Shown: positions 17,291-25,790, numbered from the stretch's first letter. The stretch is DNA of 50,165 bases from CBFDCQ01 sp965603355 (GCA_965603355.1 CBFDCQ010000016.1:1-50165); one strand, 5' to 3'. Notes: generated by a model not told the origin, from the sequence alone. Translations and numbers: made by a program.

Positions 17291-17409
17291 CTGATCGCTG
17301 AGGTCAGGGAACGACTACCCACTCTGTTGCACCTGAGACCGTAGGTGTATGTGTTATCCGCTCGGCGGGTGCCTGTTGCACAAAGCGGTCTGGCGGATGC
17401 GTGCGCGGC

Positions 17410-17438
17410 TTGTTATTTCACGGCGGATATGATATTAT
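17410..17438 (+). promoter_or_regulatory. Candidate ftsH promoter
   Basis: TTGTTA (17410-17415), a 17-base spacer and TATTAT (17433-17438, 5 of 6 matches) form a sigma70-like promoter. The ftsH start is at 17512, leaving a leader of about 68 bases. No heat-shock element is evident. Confidence 0.5.
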
Positions 17439-17511
17439 TGACGGGAACGGTTGAGGTAGGAGTGCGCGGAAAATTTGGGCAACTTTGTAGTCATATGGAA
17501 GAGCGGTAAAG

Positions 17512-19419
17512 ATGGGTAACGTTACAAAACAGGCATTTTTCTGGGTATTCATGGCGTTTATGATCGTGGCAATGTGGAGCCTTTTCTCCTCCAAAGGCAA
17601 GGCGCCGGATGAGATCTGGTTCGGGGACTTCCTTGAGGAAGTGAAGGCGGGACACGTCAAGAGCGTTGACATCGAGCAGAAGGAACACGGGTTCGTCGGG
17701 CAAGGGGAGTACGTTGAGGGATATAGCGAAAACCCGAAGTTCAAGTTTATCGCGATAGGGGAATTGCCGCAGGATTGGCGTGAGAGACTGAAGCAACAAG
17801 GTGTCAAAGTCACAGCGAAAGCGTATGCGCCGAACTGGCTTGTAATCGGGCTGGTGAACTTGCTTCCGTTGGTGCTTATCCTGGGTCTGCTGTACTTCTT
17901 CGCTTACAGACAGATGCAGATGGGTGGCAACAAGGCGCTGTCTTTCGGCAAGAGCAGGGCGAGATTGGTGACCCAGGACCAGAAACCGGTCACTTTCGAG
18001 GACGTAGCGGGTGTCGACGAAGCGAAGGAGGAGCTGCAGGAGATCATCGAGTTCCTGATAGAGCCCAAGAAGTTCACGAAACTCGGCGGCAAAATACCCA
18101 AAGGTGTCCTGTTGATGGGTCCGCCGGGGTCAGGCAAGACGCTGTTGGCTCGTGCCGTGGCGGGCGAGGCGAAAGCGCCGTTCTTCAGTATCAGCGGGTC
18201 GGATTTTGTGGAGATGTTCGTTGGCGTGGGTGCTAGCCGGGTGCGCGACCTGTTCAACCAGGGACAGCGTCATGCGCCGTGCATCATCTTCATAGATGAA
18301 CTGGATGCTGTCGGGCGGCAGCGCGGCGCGGGTATCGGCGGCGGCCACGACGAGAGAGAGCAGACGTTGAACCAGCTGCTCGTGGAGATGGACGGGTTTA
18401 ACTCGAACGAAGGGGTCATTCTGGTTGCCGCCACCAACCGGCCGGACGTGCTCGACCGGGCGCTGCTCCGACCGGGACGGTTTGACAGACATATCGTGGT
18501 GGACAATCCGGATATAAACGGGCGCGAAGGTATACTGAGAGTCCACACGAAGGAGATCCCTCTCGACGATGATGTGGACCTGAGGATTCTCGGCAGAGGC
18601 ACGCCCGGATTCTCGGGAGCGGACCTCGCGAACATGGTGAACGAGGCTGCATTGCTCGCCGCGCGCAGGGGCAAGGATCAGGTTAACATGAAGGAGTTTG
18701 AGGACGCGAAAGATAGGGTCCTCATGGGGCCGGAACGACGCAGCATCTTCATCAGCGAAAAGGAAAAAGGCATGACAGCGTACCACGAGGCGGGACATGC
18801 GGTGGTGGCAAAGCTTGTCCCGGACGCGGACCGCGTCCACAAGGTCACGATCATCCCGCGCGGACCTTCTCTCGGGCAGACGCAGAGTCTGCCCACCGAG
18901 GACCGACACACGAAAGCCAAGAGTTACTGTTTGGCAAACATCACGGTTTATCTTGGCGGTCGGGCTGCCGAGGAGATAGTGTTCGGCGAGACTACAACCG
19001 GGTCGGCGGCGGATATCAAGATGTGTACCGACGAGGCTCGCAGAATGGTGTGCGAATGGGGTATGAGCGAGCGAATGGGGCCGATCTCGTTCGGCGAGAA
19101 CCCCGAGATCTTTCTGGGTAGGGACCTCCTGAAAGAGCGTAACTACAGCGAGGAGGTTGCCGCTGAGATTGACAGAGAAATGCGACGGATAATCGACGAC
19201 TGTCACGAGACCGCAAAGGACCTGTTGACAGGCCACAAGGAGTTTCTCAATGCGGTGGCCCGGGCGCTGGTGGAACGCGAGGTCCTCGAGAATGAGGACC
19301 TGGACGAGATAATGAAGTCGGTCGGGTTGGAGCCGCCGGTTGAGGCGGACGCCGCGAAGCAGGTTGAGTCAGCCGAGCCCGCGGAACCGGTCGAGGTCAA
19401 CCCGAACCCTGACAGCTAG
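17512..19419 (+). CDS. ftsH: ATP-dependent zinc metalloprotease FtsH
   Basis: This 635-residue protein is the membrane-bound AAA+ protease that degrades unneeded or damaged membrane and regulatory proteins. Membrane segments lie at about residues 6-22 and 104-128, flanking the extracytoplasmic domain. The AAA module has Walker A 'GPPGSGKT' at 203-210, Walker B 'IIFIDELDAVG' and the second region of homology ('NRPDVLDRALLRPGRFD'). The zinc protease motif HEAGH begins at His425. The acidic C-terminal tail 'ESAEPAEPVEVNPNPDS' is low complexity, as is common. The ribosome site is weak, but the start fits the family. It is followed by folP, a pairing seen in many bacteria. Confidence 0.97.
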   Translation: MGNVTKQAFFWVFMAFMIVAMWSLFSSKGKAPDEIWFGDFLEEVKAGHVKSVDIEQKEHGFVGQGEYVEGYSENPKFKFIAIGELPQDWRERLKQQGVKVTAKAYAPNWLVIGLVNLLPLVLILGLLYFFAYRQMQMGGNKALSFGKSRARLVTQDQKPVTFEDVAGVDEAKEELQEIIEFLIEPKKFTKLGGKIPKGVLLMGPPGSGKTLLARAVAGEAKAPFFSISGSDFVEMFVGVGASRVRDLFNQGQRHAPCIIFIDELDAVGRQRGAGIGGGHDEREQTLNQLLVEMDGFNSNEGVILVAATNRPDVLDRALLRPGRFDRHIVVDNPDINGREGILRVHTKEIPLDDDVDLRILGRGTPGFSGADLANMVNEAALLAARRGKDQVNMKEFEDAKDRVLMGPERRSIFISEKEKGMTAYHEAGHAVVAKLVPDADRVHKVTIIPRGPSLGQTQSLPTEDRHTKAKSYCLANITVYLGGRAAEEIVFGETTTGSAADIKMCTDEARRMVCEWGMSERMGPISFGENPEIFLGRDLLKERNYSEEVAAEIDREMRRIIDDCHETAKDLLTGHKEFLNAVARALVEREVLENEDLDEIMKSVGLEPPVEADAAKQVESAEPAEPVEVNPNPDS

Positions 19420-19474
19420 TGTTGCCGGTGCCGGGTTTGGGGCCTGCACCGGTGTTCTTCCGATATCGTGCAAA

Positions 19475-20359
19475 ATGAGCGTATCTGACCTGCAAGATCC
19501 TTCGATGAACCCCGCCGCGACCGTATGCGATGCGCTGTTCCGGAAGCCCGGCGAGCGAACGTACGTCATGGCCGTGCTGAATGTCACTCCGGATAGCTTC
19601 TCGGACGGTGGTCTGTACTTCCCTGCCGAGGAGGCGTTCGCGAGGGCGATTGCGGTCGCCGGGGAGGGCGCGGACATCCTCGACATCGGTGCGGAATCTT
19701 CGCGGCCGGGCGCAGAGCCGCTGCCGGTCGAGGAGGAACGTCGCAGACTTTTCCCGCTTGTTGAACGGATCGTCGAGAGCGTCAAGACGCCCCTGTCCGT
19801 AGATACGTACAAGGCTGATATCGCCGCGACGGCGGTCAAGGCGGGCGCGAGCATCGTCAACGACATTACTGCACTGCGCGGCGACCCCGGGATGGGTGAG
19901 GTCGTTGCTGAGGCGGGATGTCCCCTCATACTGATGCACATGCTCGGAATGCCGTCTACCATGCAGAGCAATCCCGTGTACGAATGTGTGGTGGACGACA
20001 TTTGTGCCTTCTTCGAGGAAAGGATCTCTTTTGCCGAATCGTTTGGGATAAGTGATATAATAATAGATCCGGGGATAGGTTTCGGCAAGACCGTTGAGCA
20101 TAACCTGGAGATTATCCGCGATCTGCGGAGATTTCGCCAGTTCGGCAAGCCGGTGCTCATTGGCGTGTCGAGGAAGTCTTTCATCGGGCGGGTGCTGGAC
20201 TTGCCGGTGCAGGAGAGGTTGGAGGGAACCGCGGCCGCTGTGGCTCTATCGATAATCAACGGCGCCGATATTGTGAGAGTGCATGACGTGAAGGAGATGG
20301 CGCGTGTGGCGCGGATGTCGGATGCGATAGTCGGACGAGGGAGAGGGTGCAATGACTAA
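19475..20359 (+). CDS. folP: Dihydropteroate synthase
   Basis: This 294-residue enzyme joins p-aminobenzoate to the pterin pyrophosphate in folate synthesis. It is a TIM barrel with the two classic signatures: 'MAVLNVTPDSFSDGG' near the N-terminus and 'GADILDIGAESSRPGA'. Further conserved parts are 'VSVDTYKADIAATAVKAGA'-type and 'GFGKTVEHNLEIIRDL'. The start is taken as ATG 19475 because earlier in-frame codons lie inside ftsH; no strong ribosome site is visible, and ATG 19505 is an alternative. It overlaps glmM by 8 bases, which couples the two genes. Confidence 0.95.
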   Translation: MSVSDLQDPSMNPAATVCDALFRKPGERTYVMAVLNVTPDSFSDGGLYFPAEEAFARAIAVAGEGADILDIGAESSRPGAEPLPVEEERRRLFPLVERIVESVKTPLSVDTYKADIAATAVKAGASIVNDITALRGDPGMGEVVAEAGCPLILMHMLGMPSTMQSNPVYECVVDDICAFFEERISFAESFGISDIIIDPGIGFGKTVEHNLEIIRDLRRFRQFGKPVLIGVSRKSFIGRVLDLPVQERLEGTAAAVALSIINGADIVRVHDVKEMARVARMSDAIVGRGRGCND

Positions 20360-21710
20360 ACTTTTCGGCACGGACGGTATTCGTGGTGTCGCCAACATTG
20401 AACCGATGACCACGGAGACCGCGTTGCGTGTGGGACGAGCTGCCGGGTACATTTTCCTGAGGGACGACCGGCGTCATCGCGTACTGATAGGCAAGGATAC
20501 GCGTCTTTCGGGATATATGCTGGAGAGCGCTCTGGTTGCGGGAATCTGCTCGATGGGCGTGGATGTACTTGTGGTCGGCCCGCTGCCGACGCCGGGCGTC
20601 GCATACATTCTGAGGAGCCTCCGGGCTGACGCGGGGATCATGATCTCTGCCTCACACAACCCTTACGAGGACAACGGCATCAAATTCTTTTCGCCGGGGG
20701 GGTTCAAACTAGCGGATGATGTCGAGCGGGAGATGGAACGGCTGCTGTCGTCGGGCGAGATAGACTCGATCAGGCCGACGGCGGGGCATGTGGGAAAAGC
20801 GTTTCGCATAGACGATGCCGTGGGGCGGTACATAGAGTTTGTCAAAGCAACGTTCCCGAAAGGTATGACGCTCGAAGGTGTTAAGGTCGTTGCGGATTGT
20901 GCCAACGGTGCGTTGTACAAGGTAGCGCCTCGGGTGCTTGAGGAGTTGGGGGCCACAGTGATTCCCATGGCCGTTGAGCCGAACGGGGAGAACATAAACG
21001 CCGATTGCGGATCACAATGCCCTGAACGCATGATGGAGAAGACGCGCGAGGTAGGCGCCGATCTCGGCCTGTCATTTGACGGTGACGGCGACAGGGTGGT
21101 TATGTCGGACGCCAAGGGGCAACTCGTTGACGGCGACTGTCAGATGGCCATCAGCGGGCTCGACCTGGCGACGTCGGGCGACCTTGCGGAAAACACGGTG
21201 GTGGCGACTGTCATGAGCAACGTAGGGTTGGATGTGGCGCTTGAAGAGGCCAACGTAGCTGTCGAACGCACCCCGGTCGGCGACAGGTACGTCGTCGAGA
21301 GAATGCTGGATGGCGGGTTCAACCTCGGCGGGGAAAAATCCGGGCACATCGTGTTTCTCGACCACAACACGACCGGCGACGGCATGATCGCCGCGCTGCA
21401 GTTGCTCGCTATAATGAGCAGAAGAGATACGGAACTTGCGGAACTCGCGAAATGTTTCCAGCCTTTCCCGCAGATACTTGTGAATGTGAGAACAGCCAAG
21501 AGACAGGATCCCGAGTCTCTGCAGGGGTTCAAGGAGAAGGTCGCGAAGCTCGAGAAAGTGCTGGGACCGCACGGCAGAATTGTGGTACGGGCTTCCGGAA
21601 CCGAACCGATGATACGTATCATGGCTGAAGGTCGCGACGAGGATAAAACCAAGCAGGTTGTGGACGAGTTGGCGGAACACGTCAGGGCCGAAATCGGCGA
21701 GGACGGTTGA
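20352..21710 (+). CDS. glmM: Phosphoglucosamine mutase
   Basis: This 452-residue enzyme converts glucosamine-6-phosphate to glucosamine-1-phosphate for peptidoglycan and LPS precursors. It starts with the family hallmark 'LFGTDGIRGVAN'. The active-site phosphoserine is Ser101 in 'MISASHNPYEDNGIKFFS'. The metal loop 'SFDGDGDRVVM', the substrate loop 'GGEKSGHIVF' and the phosphate-binding 'RASGTEPMIRIMAEG' are all intact. Length is normal. The overlap with folP and the 12-base gap to pdxJ point to one transcript. Confidence 0.97.
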   Translation: MTKLFGTDGIRGVANIEPMTTETALRVGRAAGYIFLRDDRRHRVLIGKDTRLSGYMLESALVAGICSMGVDVLVVGPLPTPGVAYILRSLRADAGIMISASHNPYEDNGIKFFSPGGFKLADDVEREMERLLSSGEIDSIRPTAGHVGKAFRIDDAVGRYIEFVKATFPKGMTLEGVKVVADCANGALYKVAPRVLEELGATVIPMAVEPNGENINADCGSQCPERMMEKTREVGADLGLSFDGDGDRVVMSDAKGQLVDGDCQMAISGLDLATSGDLAENTVVATVMSNVGLDVALEEANVAVERTPVGDRYVVERMLDGGFNLGGEKSGHIVFLDHNTTGDGMIAALQLLAIMSRRDTELAELAKCFQPFPQILVNVRTAKRQDPESLQGFKEKVAKLEKVLGPHGRIVVRASGTEPMIRIMAEGRDEDKTKQVVDELAEHVRAEIGEDG

Positions 21711-21722
21711 GAGGGTACGAAA

Positions 21723-22445
21723 ATGATTGAGCTGGGGGTCAATGTCGATCATGTAGCGACCATTCGTGAAGCCCGCAAGGATCCGGAGCCGGACCCGGTG
21801 ACGGCGGCGGCGCTGTGCGAGGTTGCCGGCGCGCATCAGATTACCGTCCACCTGCGCGGCGATCGGCGGCATATACAGGATAGGGACCTCGAGATTCTGC
21901 GCAGGACGGTGAAATCGAAGCTCAATCTGGAGATGGCTGCTACGGACGAGATGGTCGGTATTGCCACCGGGATCAAGCCGGACCAGGCAACGTTGGTGCC
22001 GGAGAAACGCGAGGAGATCACCACCGAAGGCGGACTCGACATCGCCGGTCAGGTGGAGCATATCACCGCGACCGTGGCGAAACTCAAGCAGGCGGGCATA
22101 CACGTCAGCCTGTTCATCGACCCTGACGAGGAACAGGTGCGCGCGTCTGCCGAGACCGGCGCCGACTGTGTGGAACTGCATACCGGCCAGTACGCCAACG
22201 CTGCTACGCAGCAGGAGATGGATGCCGAGTTTGAGAAGTTGCGCGTTGCGGCGGAGCTCACGCATTCGCTGGGTCTCGGCGTGAACGCCGGTCACGGTCT
22301 CACTTACCTGAACCTTCCGCGTATGACCACGTTACCCCACCTGCACGAGGTGAACATCGGGCACAATATCGTCGCCCGCGCCGTGCTCGTCGGCCTCGAA
22401 CGCGCCGTCAAAGAGATGCTGCATATCCTCGAACTTGCGGGGTGA
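21723..22445 (+). CDS. pdxJ: Pyridoxine 5'-phosphate synthase
   Basis: This 240-residue TIM-barrel enzyme makes pyridoxine 5'-phosphate from deoxyxylulose phosphate and 3-amino-2-oxopropyl phosphate (DXP-dependent vitamin B6 pathway). Motifs include the N-terminal 'LGVNVDHVATIREARK', 'ITVHLRGDRRHIQD', 'GADCVELHTGQYA' and 'LGVNAGHGLTYLN'. The length matches the family. It is the last gene of the ftsH-folP-glmM-pdxJ run; repeats that may act as a transcription barrier start 18 bases later. Confidence 0.97.
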   Translation: MIELGVNVDHVATIREARKDPEPDPVTAAALCEVAGAHQITVHLRGDRRHIQDRDLEILRRTVKSKLNLEMAATDEMVGIATGIKPDQATLVPEKREEITTEGGLDIAGQVEHITATVAKLKQAGIHVSLFIDPDEEQVRASAETGADCVELHTGQYANAATQQEMDAEFEKLRVAAELTHSLGLGVNAGHGLTYLNLPRMTTLPHLHEVNIGHNIVARAVLVGLERAVKEMLHILELAG

Positions 22446-23007
22446 GAGCATACCCCTCGCGTCGTCATTGCGAGCGCAGCGAAGCAATCTCGGTTGTCCG
22501 CCTCTTCTGCAAAGACGAGATTGCCGCGTCGCCCGTCGGCGCGGACTCCTCGCAATGACGACGGGAAGCGCGTGTTGCTCATCCCGTAGTCATGCGGTGA
22601 ACCGAATCTCTCCTGTCGAGCCGGTAGTCTTCCAGTTAGCGTATATGCACGGCTAATAAGTCCCGGTCCCGACGTCTTCCGACACTAATCTACCGGTTCT
22701 GGTCTCATAAGTCAAGCAATCGACGAGGGAGCTGCGCAACACGCGCATAGGTCTAGTCACTGGATTCCCGCCTTCGCGGGAATGACGCGGGAGGTGCGCT
22801 GGAGCGACGTGCAAGGGAGTACTACTGCCGGCGCCTTGCAACGGGCTCGCGACGGCGGGCGGGACGCCCGCCCTACCTGTGAACGGGCCCGCTGTGCGAC
22901 TACCGTGACCGCTCCCGGGGAATTGACACAGGCTGGGGCAAGCTGGTAGTGTGATCGTGTCGGGTAGAGTATCCGTGGGCTGGTGTGCAATCTCAAGGAG
23001 GTGTGAC
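22446..23007. other. Repeat-filled spacer of 562 bases
   Basis: No gene is supported here. The segment holds an inverted-repeat element at 22463-22560, a short palindrome TTCCCGCCTTCGCGGGAA near 22764-22781, and a GC palindrome GGCGGGCGGGACGCCCGCC near 22855-22873. TTGACA at 22923-22928 with a poor -10 (TAGTGT at 22947) might drive the next gene. The remaining sequence has stops in all frames or no start signal. Confidence 0.6.
22463..22560. repeat. Inverted-repeat element with CGTCATTGCGAG ends
   Basis: A 98-base unit bounded by a perfect 12-base inverted repeat: CGTCATTGCGAG at 22463-22474 and CTCGCAATGACG at 22549-22560. Inside it, GCAATCTC and GAGATTGC form a second nested pair. Half of the same unit recurs near 41224-41252 (GAGATTGCCGCGC...CTCGCAATGACG). 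Such units are common dispersed, non-coding repeats in many bacterial genomes. It may also fold as a transcription terminator-like barrier after pdxJ. Confidence 0.75.
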
Positions 23008-23754
23008 ATGCGCGCTATATCCGTTCTAGTTACCGTTTGCATCGTTGTTACTGCGTTCGCGGCGGTTGCGCAGGAGAAAGAGAAGAAGTTCGAGGTTGAT
23101 ACGATCAAGACGTCGGCGGGTGACCTGAAGATAACGTTCATAGGCCATGGTACGTTGATGTTCGCGTTCGGGAAGAAGGTTATCCACGTTGACCCGGTGG
23201 CGCGCGAGGCGGACTACAGCAAGTTGCCGAAAGCCGACCTGATCCTGGTAACTCACCAACATGGCGACCATCTTGATCCGAAAGTGCTGCAGATGTTGCG
23301 CACAGATGAGACCTCGGTGGTGTTGACGGAAATCTGCGCGAAACAGGTCAAGGGCGGTATCGTCATGAAGAACGGCGGTGTGATCACCAACCGCGGGCTG
23401 AAGATAGAGGCCGTACCGGCATACAATATCGTCCACATGCGCGGGCCCAACAAGCCGTACCATCCGAAGGGCGAGGGAAACGGCTACGTGGTCACTTTCG
23501 GCGATAAGAGGGTCTATATCGCCGGTGACACGGAGAATATCCCGGAGATGAAAGCCCTCAAAAAGATCGATATCGCTTTCCTGCCGATGAACCTGCCGTA
23601 CACGATGACGCCGGAGATGGTGGCTGATGCCGCGAAGGCTTTCAAGCCGAAAGTCCTTTACCCATATCACTATGGCGATACCGACACGTCGAGACTCGTT
23701 GCTCTGATGAAGGACGTCAAGGATGTCGAAGTGCGCATCCGTAAGATGAAGTAG
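23008..23754 (+). CDS. Exported metallo-beta-lactamase-fold hydrolase (UlaG-like)
   Basis: A 248-residue protein with a cleavable signal peptide ('SVLVTVCIVVTAFAAVAQ'). The mature part has the MBL fold of the UlaG/RomA group: 'ITFIGHGTLMFAFGKKVIHV', the metal motif 'LVTHQHGDHLDPKVL' (HxHxDH), 'VYIAGDTENIPEM' and a late His in 'VLYPYHYGDTD'. UlaG relatives are lactonases or phospholipase-like hydrolases; the substrate here is unknown. I choose ATG 23008 because AAGGAGGT stands just upstream. It is unlinked to its neighbours in function as far as I can see. Confidence 0.9.
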   Translation: MRAISVLVTVCIVVTAFAAVAQEKEKKFEVDTIKTSAGDLKITFIGHGTLMFAFGKKVIHVDPVAREADYSKLPKADLILVTHQHGDHLDPKVLQMLRTDETSVVLTEICAKQVKGGIVMKNGGVITNRGLKIEAVPAYNIVHMRGPNKPYHPKGEGNGYVVTFGDKRVYIAGDTENIPEMKALKKIDIAFLPMNLPYTMTPEMVADAAKAFKPKVLYPYHYGDTDTSRLVALMKDVKDVEVRIRKMK

Positions 23755-23807
23755 TCGCCTTTGTGGGTCAACCACGCGTCCAATTGGGTGTAGGGCCAAT
23801 GTGGGTT

Positions 23808-23836
23808 AACCACGAAGCCCACGAAGAGCACGAAGG
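23808..23836. repeat. Left inverted repeat of the first GxxExxY element
   Basis: A 29-base array of a CACGAAG unit at 9-10 base spacing, beginning AACCACGAAGCC and ending AGCACGAAGG. The same array in reverse orientation stands at 24223-24250 right after the gene, so the gene is bracketed by inverted repeats. The array ends 11 bases ahead of the start codon. Confidence 0.8.
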
Positions 23837-23847
23837 GAAAGCGAGAG

Positions 23848-24219
23848 TTGGAGTTCGATGCCTTGTCCAACCGGGTGATCGGGTGCGCGATTGAGGTGCA
23901 CAGGCATCTCGGGCCTGGCCTGTTGGAGTCCGCTTACGAGCAGTGTCTGGCCCACGAACTCAAAGTTGCCGATATTCCCTTCCGTCTGCAGCATGCGGTT
24001 CCGGTCGAGTACAAAGGTGTCCATCTGGATTGCGGGTACAGAATCGACGTCCTGGTGGACGACAAGATCATAGTTGAGGTGAAAAGCGTTGATGCGCTTG
24101 CGGCAGTTCATCAGGCGCAACTCCTCACGTATATGAAGTTGGCAGGGATACCGATAGGACTGCTAATCAACTTCAACGTAAGAGTCCTGAAGGACGGGAT
24201 CAAGCGAATGGTTTTGTAG
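23848..24219 (+). CDS. GxxExxY family protein (PDDEXK-like)
   Basis: A 123-residue protein of the GxxExxY family (related to PDDEXK nuclease folds). The name motif is present: 'GPGLLESAYEQCLAHEL'. The nuclease-like core follows as 'CGYRIDVLVDDKIIVEVKSV', giving the Asp and the ExK pair. The start is TTG 23848, which gives the family-typical beginning MEFDALSN. Its biological role is not established. It is enclosed by inverted arrays of the CACGAAG repeat at 23808-23836 and 24223-24250, with a third direct array at 24273-24301, so it may travel as a small element. Confidence 0.88.
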   Translation: MEFDALSNRVIGCAIEVHRHLGPGLLESAYEQCLAHELKVADIPFRLQHAVPVEYKGVHLDCGYRIDVLVDDKIIVEVKSVDALAAVHQAQLLTYMKLAGIPIGLLINFNVRVLKDGIKRMVL

Positions 24220-24222
24220 TTG

Positions 24223-24250
24223 CTTCGCGTGCTTCGTGCTCTTCGTGGTC
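24223..24250. repeat. Right inverted repeat of the first GxxExxY element
   Basis: CTTCGCGTGC...CTTCGTGGTC is the reverse complement of the CACGAAG array found upstream of the gene at 23808. It starts 4 bases after the stop codon region of the GxxExxY gene. Confidence 0.78.
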
Positions 24251-24272
24251 AAACAAAACACCACGCCTGGGA

Positions 24273-24301
24273 AACCACGAAGGACACGAAGAGCACGAAG
24301 G
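24273..24301. repeat. Additional direct copy of the CACGAAG array
   Basis: AACCACGAAGGACACGAAG...CACGAAGG repeats the left array (23808-23836) almost base for base and in the same orientation. It may be the remnant of a second, lost element. Confidence 0.75.
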
Positions 24302-24365
24302 TGTCTAGGTTTTATGCGGACGAGCGGTCATGTATGGCGTAACGGCTTGGAGAAAGGAGTGAGTG

Positions 24366-25556
24366 ATGGTGATCATGAGTTGGTTTTCTCTGCTCTCTAA
24401 ACGACAGCGATATACGTTGCTTGGCACTGTTGTGATGATGGTCGTGATCGTGGCGCTCGGTCTCCGTGCGACCGCGGCCATAGAAGAACCGAGCGCAGAG
24501 ACATTCACGACTGAAATGCCTATCCGGCAGATTGCGCCGGAGATTGGCGTCACCGGCAGGGCGCTTGCCAGGGAACTGAAGCTAGATCTTGACGTACCTA
24601 AGGGGAAACCTCTTAAAACCCTGGGAGTCAGCGAGGAACAGCTCCAGCATGCGGTCGAACATCTGCTTTCGCACAAGGACACGACTCTGAAGTATTTCGT
24701 TTACGTCGCCCTGTCGCTATTTGCTGTCGTATTCCTCACGGAATTGGGTCGGCCGGACGGGAGCGACGTCAAGGAGAGAAAAAGCTGGTATCCCCGTGCA
24801 CCATATCTCCTCATCCTGTTGATCTCTGTAATAGTGTGCGGGTTTCTCTTGGGAAAGTCCCCGAACCCGATGGAAGGATTTGTCAAAGTGCTCAAATCCG
24901 CCGTCGGACTATATCCCGATCCAGCTATCAAGATGTTGGCTTTTCTGTTCTTCATAAGCCTTGTTGTGGTGGGCAACAAAGTGATCTGCGGCTGGACGTG
25001 CCCGTTGGGGGCTTTGCAGGAGTTGATCTTCAGCCTTCCAATCCTTCGCCGCGTGAAGAGGGTAAAATTCCGTTTTGGGATAACAAACACTGTTCGCGCA
25101 CTTCTGTTCCTCGTGGTGCTCCTTCTTCTTTTCGGCATTGTTGGGGGCCGCAAAGGATTTGTTGTCTACCACTATATGAACGCGTTTGATCTGTTCAATC
25201 TGGGTTTTGATCCGATCACCATACCGATCACGATAGTCGTCGTTCTTGTTGTTGCGTTGGCAGTCTACAGGCCTTTCTGCCACTTCATATGTCCCTTCGG
25301 CCTCGTCTCGTGGCTGGCCGAGAAGCTGAGCGTTGCTCGCGTGAACGTCGACCAGGAGAAGTGTACTAAGTGCGGCGCGTGCGTCAAAGCCTGCCCTTCG
25401 GAAGCGGCGAAAGGGCGGGTTGAACGCAAGAAACTTCCTGCCGACTGTTTCAGCTGCATGCGCTGCCTGAACGTGTGCCCGGTGGACGCCATTGAGTATG
25501 GGGTGAGAAAACGGGGATTGGCTAAGAACGCAGATCCCGCTGAAGCAAGCGGATAG
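24366..25556 (+). CDS. NapH/NosR-like membrane polyferredoxin (4Fe-4S)
   Basis: A 396-residue inner-membrane iron-sulfur protein. Membrane segments lie near residues 17-36, 105-122, 139-156, 186-202, 236-256 and 280-303. Two CxxxCP motifs of the NapH/NosR type are visible: 'CGWTCPLGALQEL' and 'CHFICPFGLVSW'. The C-terminal part has two ferredoxin clusters: 'CTKCGACVKACPSEA' and 'CFSCMRCLNVCPVDA'. Such proteins pass electrons between quinols and periplasmic or flavin partners. No reductase gene is adjacent, so the partner is unknown. ATG 24366 follows AAAGGAGT; GTG 24363 is an in-frame alternative. Confidence 0.88.
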   Translation: MVIMSWFSLLSKRQRYTLLGTVVMMVVIVALGLRATAAIEEPSAETFTTEMPIRQIAPEIGVTGRALARELKLDLDVPKGKPLKTLGVSEEQLQHAVEHLLSHKDTTLKYFVYVALSLFAVVFLTELGRPDGSDVKERKSWYPRAPYLLILLISVIVCGFLLGKSPNPMEGFVKVLKSAVGLYPDPAIKMLAFLFFISLVVVGNKVICGWTCPLGALQELIFSLPILRRVKRVKFRFGITNTVRALLFLVVLLLLFGIVGGRKGFVVYHYMNAFDLFNLGFDPITIPITIVVVLVVALAVYRPFCHFICPFGLVSWLAEKLSVARVNVDQEKCTKCGACVKACPSEAAKGRVERKKLPADCFSCMRCLNVCPVDAIEYGVRKRGLAKNADPAEASG

Positions 25557-25569
25557 GCGGAATCCGCTT
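25547..25569 (+). terminator. Hairpin at the end of the polyferredoxin gene
   Basis: AAGCGGAT (25547-25554), a 7-base loop and ATCCGCTT (25562-25569) form a perfect 8-base stem that includes the stop codon, followed by TTAT. It has no long T run, so termination is only possible, not certain. Confidence 0.35.
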
Positions 25570-25629
25570 TATAGGGGAAATACAGAATTAGAAGTTGATC
25601 CAACGCTCTTAAGAGAAAGGACGGTAAAG

Positions 25630-25746
25630 ATGGAAACCACCAGACAAAATGTCAGCCGGCAGGGTCGAAGAATAACCCGGCGTGAGTTTGTGGGCAGCTC
25701 AGCGGCTTGGAGCTTACCGTGTTTCCCGCTACCGCTCTTATCTTGA
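25630..25746 (+). pseudogene. Truncated start of a Tat-exported Gfo/Idh/MocA oxidoreductase gene
   Basis: ATG 25630 opens a frame with a Tat-like signal start, 'RRITRREFVGSSAA', closely matching the two full genes at 30780 ('RKMTRRTFVGGSAA') and 35854 ('RKLTRRKFVGSSAA'). The upstream leader (TATAGGGGAAAT, GTTGATCCAAC, AGAGAAAGGA) also matches that of the gene at 30780, including ribosome-site spacing. After about 25 codons the sequence jumps into LamG-gene sequence read antisense and stops at 25746. The joint lies in an 8-base stretch, GCTCAGCG (25697-25704), also present at 28348-28355. This is a broken third paralog, not a working gene. Confidence 0.8.
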
Positions 25747-25790
25747 ACCGACGGCCCGGAACCGTCGAATGCATATCGGAGCGCGACCGC
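25697..25790 (-). pseudogene. Decayed LamG-encoding tail downstream of the double-LamG gene
   Basis: On the - strand the frame of the neighbouring gene continues past its stop codon and still reads as the start of a LamG domain: 'AVALRYAFDGSGPSVQDKSG', then 'SGKHGKLQ'. This matches residues 491-518 of the BlaR1-LamG protein nearly residue for residue. The TAG at 25791-25793 aligns with a TCG serine codon there. The tail ends abruptly at the joint with the Gfo/Idh/MocA fragment. So the upstream gene once ran on into a third LamG domain and was cut by a rearrangement. Confidence 0.8.

Larger units (their letters stand above)
17120..17511. other. Gene-free spacer with GC-rich hairpins before ftsH
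   Basis: This stretch of 392 bases holds no convincing reading frame. It has two short GC hairpins: CCCCGCC-GA-GGCGGGG at 17228-17243 and CCCGCC-AA-GGCGGG at 17277-17290. The second recurs at 41142 and, with a different centre, at 39444. Inverted segments such as GGCTTCAGC/GCTGAAGC are also present nearby. I considered a structured RNA but could match none of the common families. A candidate ftsH promoter lies at the right end. Confidence 0.55.

Noticed and set aside
17120..17511. Possible structured RNA (RNase P, 6S or tmRNA) before ftsH
   Set aside because: The stretch is GC-rich with hairpins, but I could not find the conserved cores of these RNAs. The hairpins recur elsewhere as dispersed repeats.
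23808..24301. CRISPR array
   Set aside because: The CACGAAG units repeat every 9-10 bases without unique spacers of 30 bases or more, and no cas gene is present.
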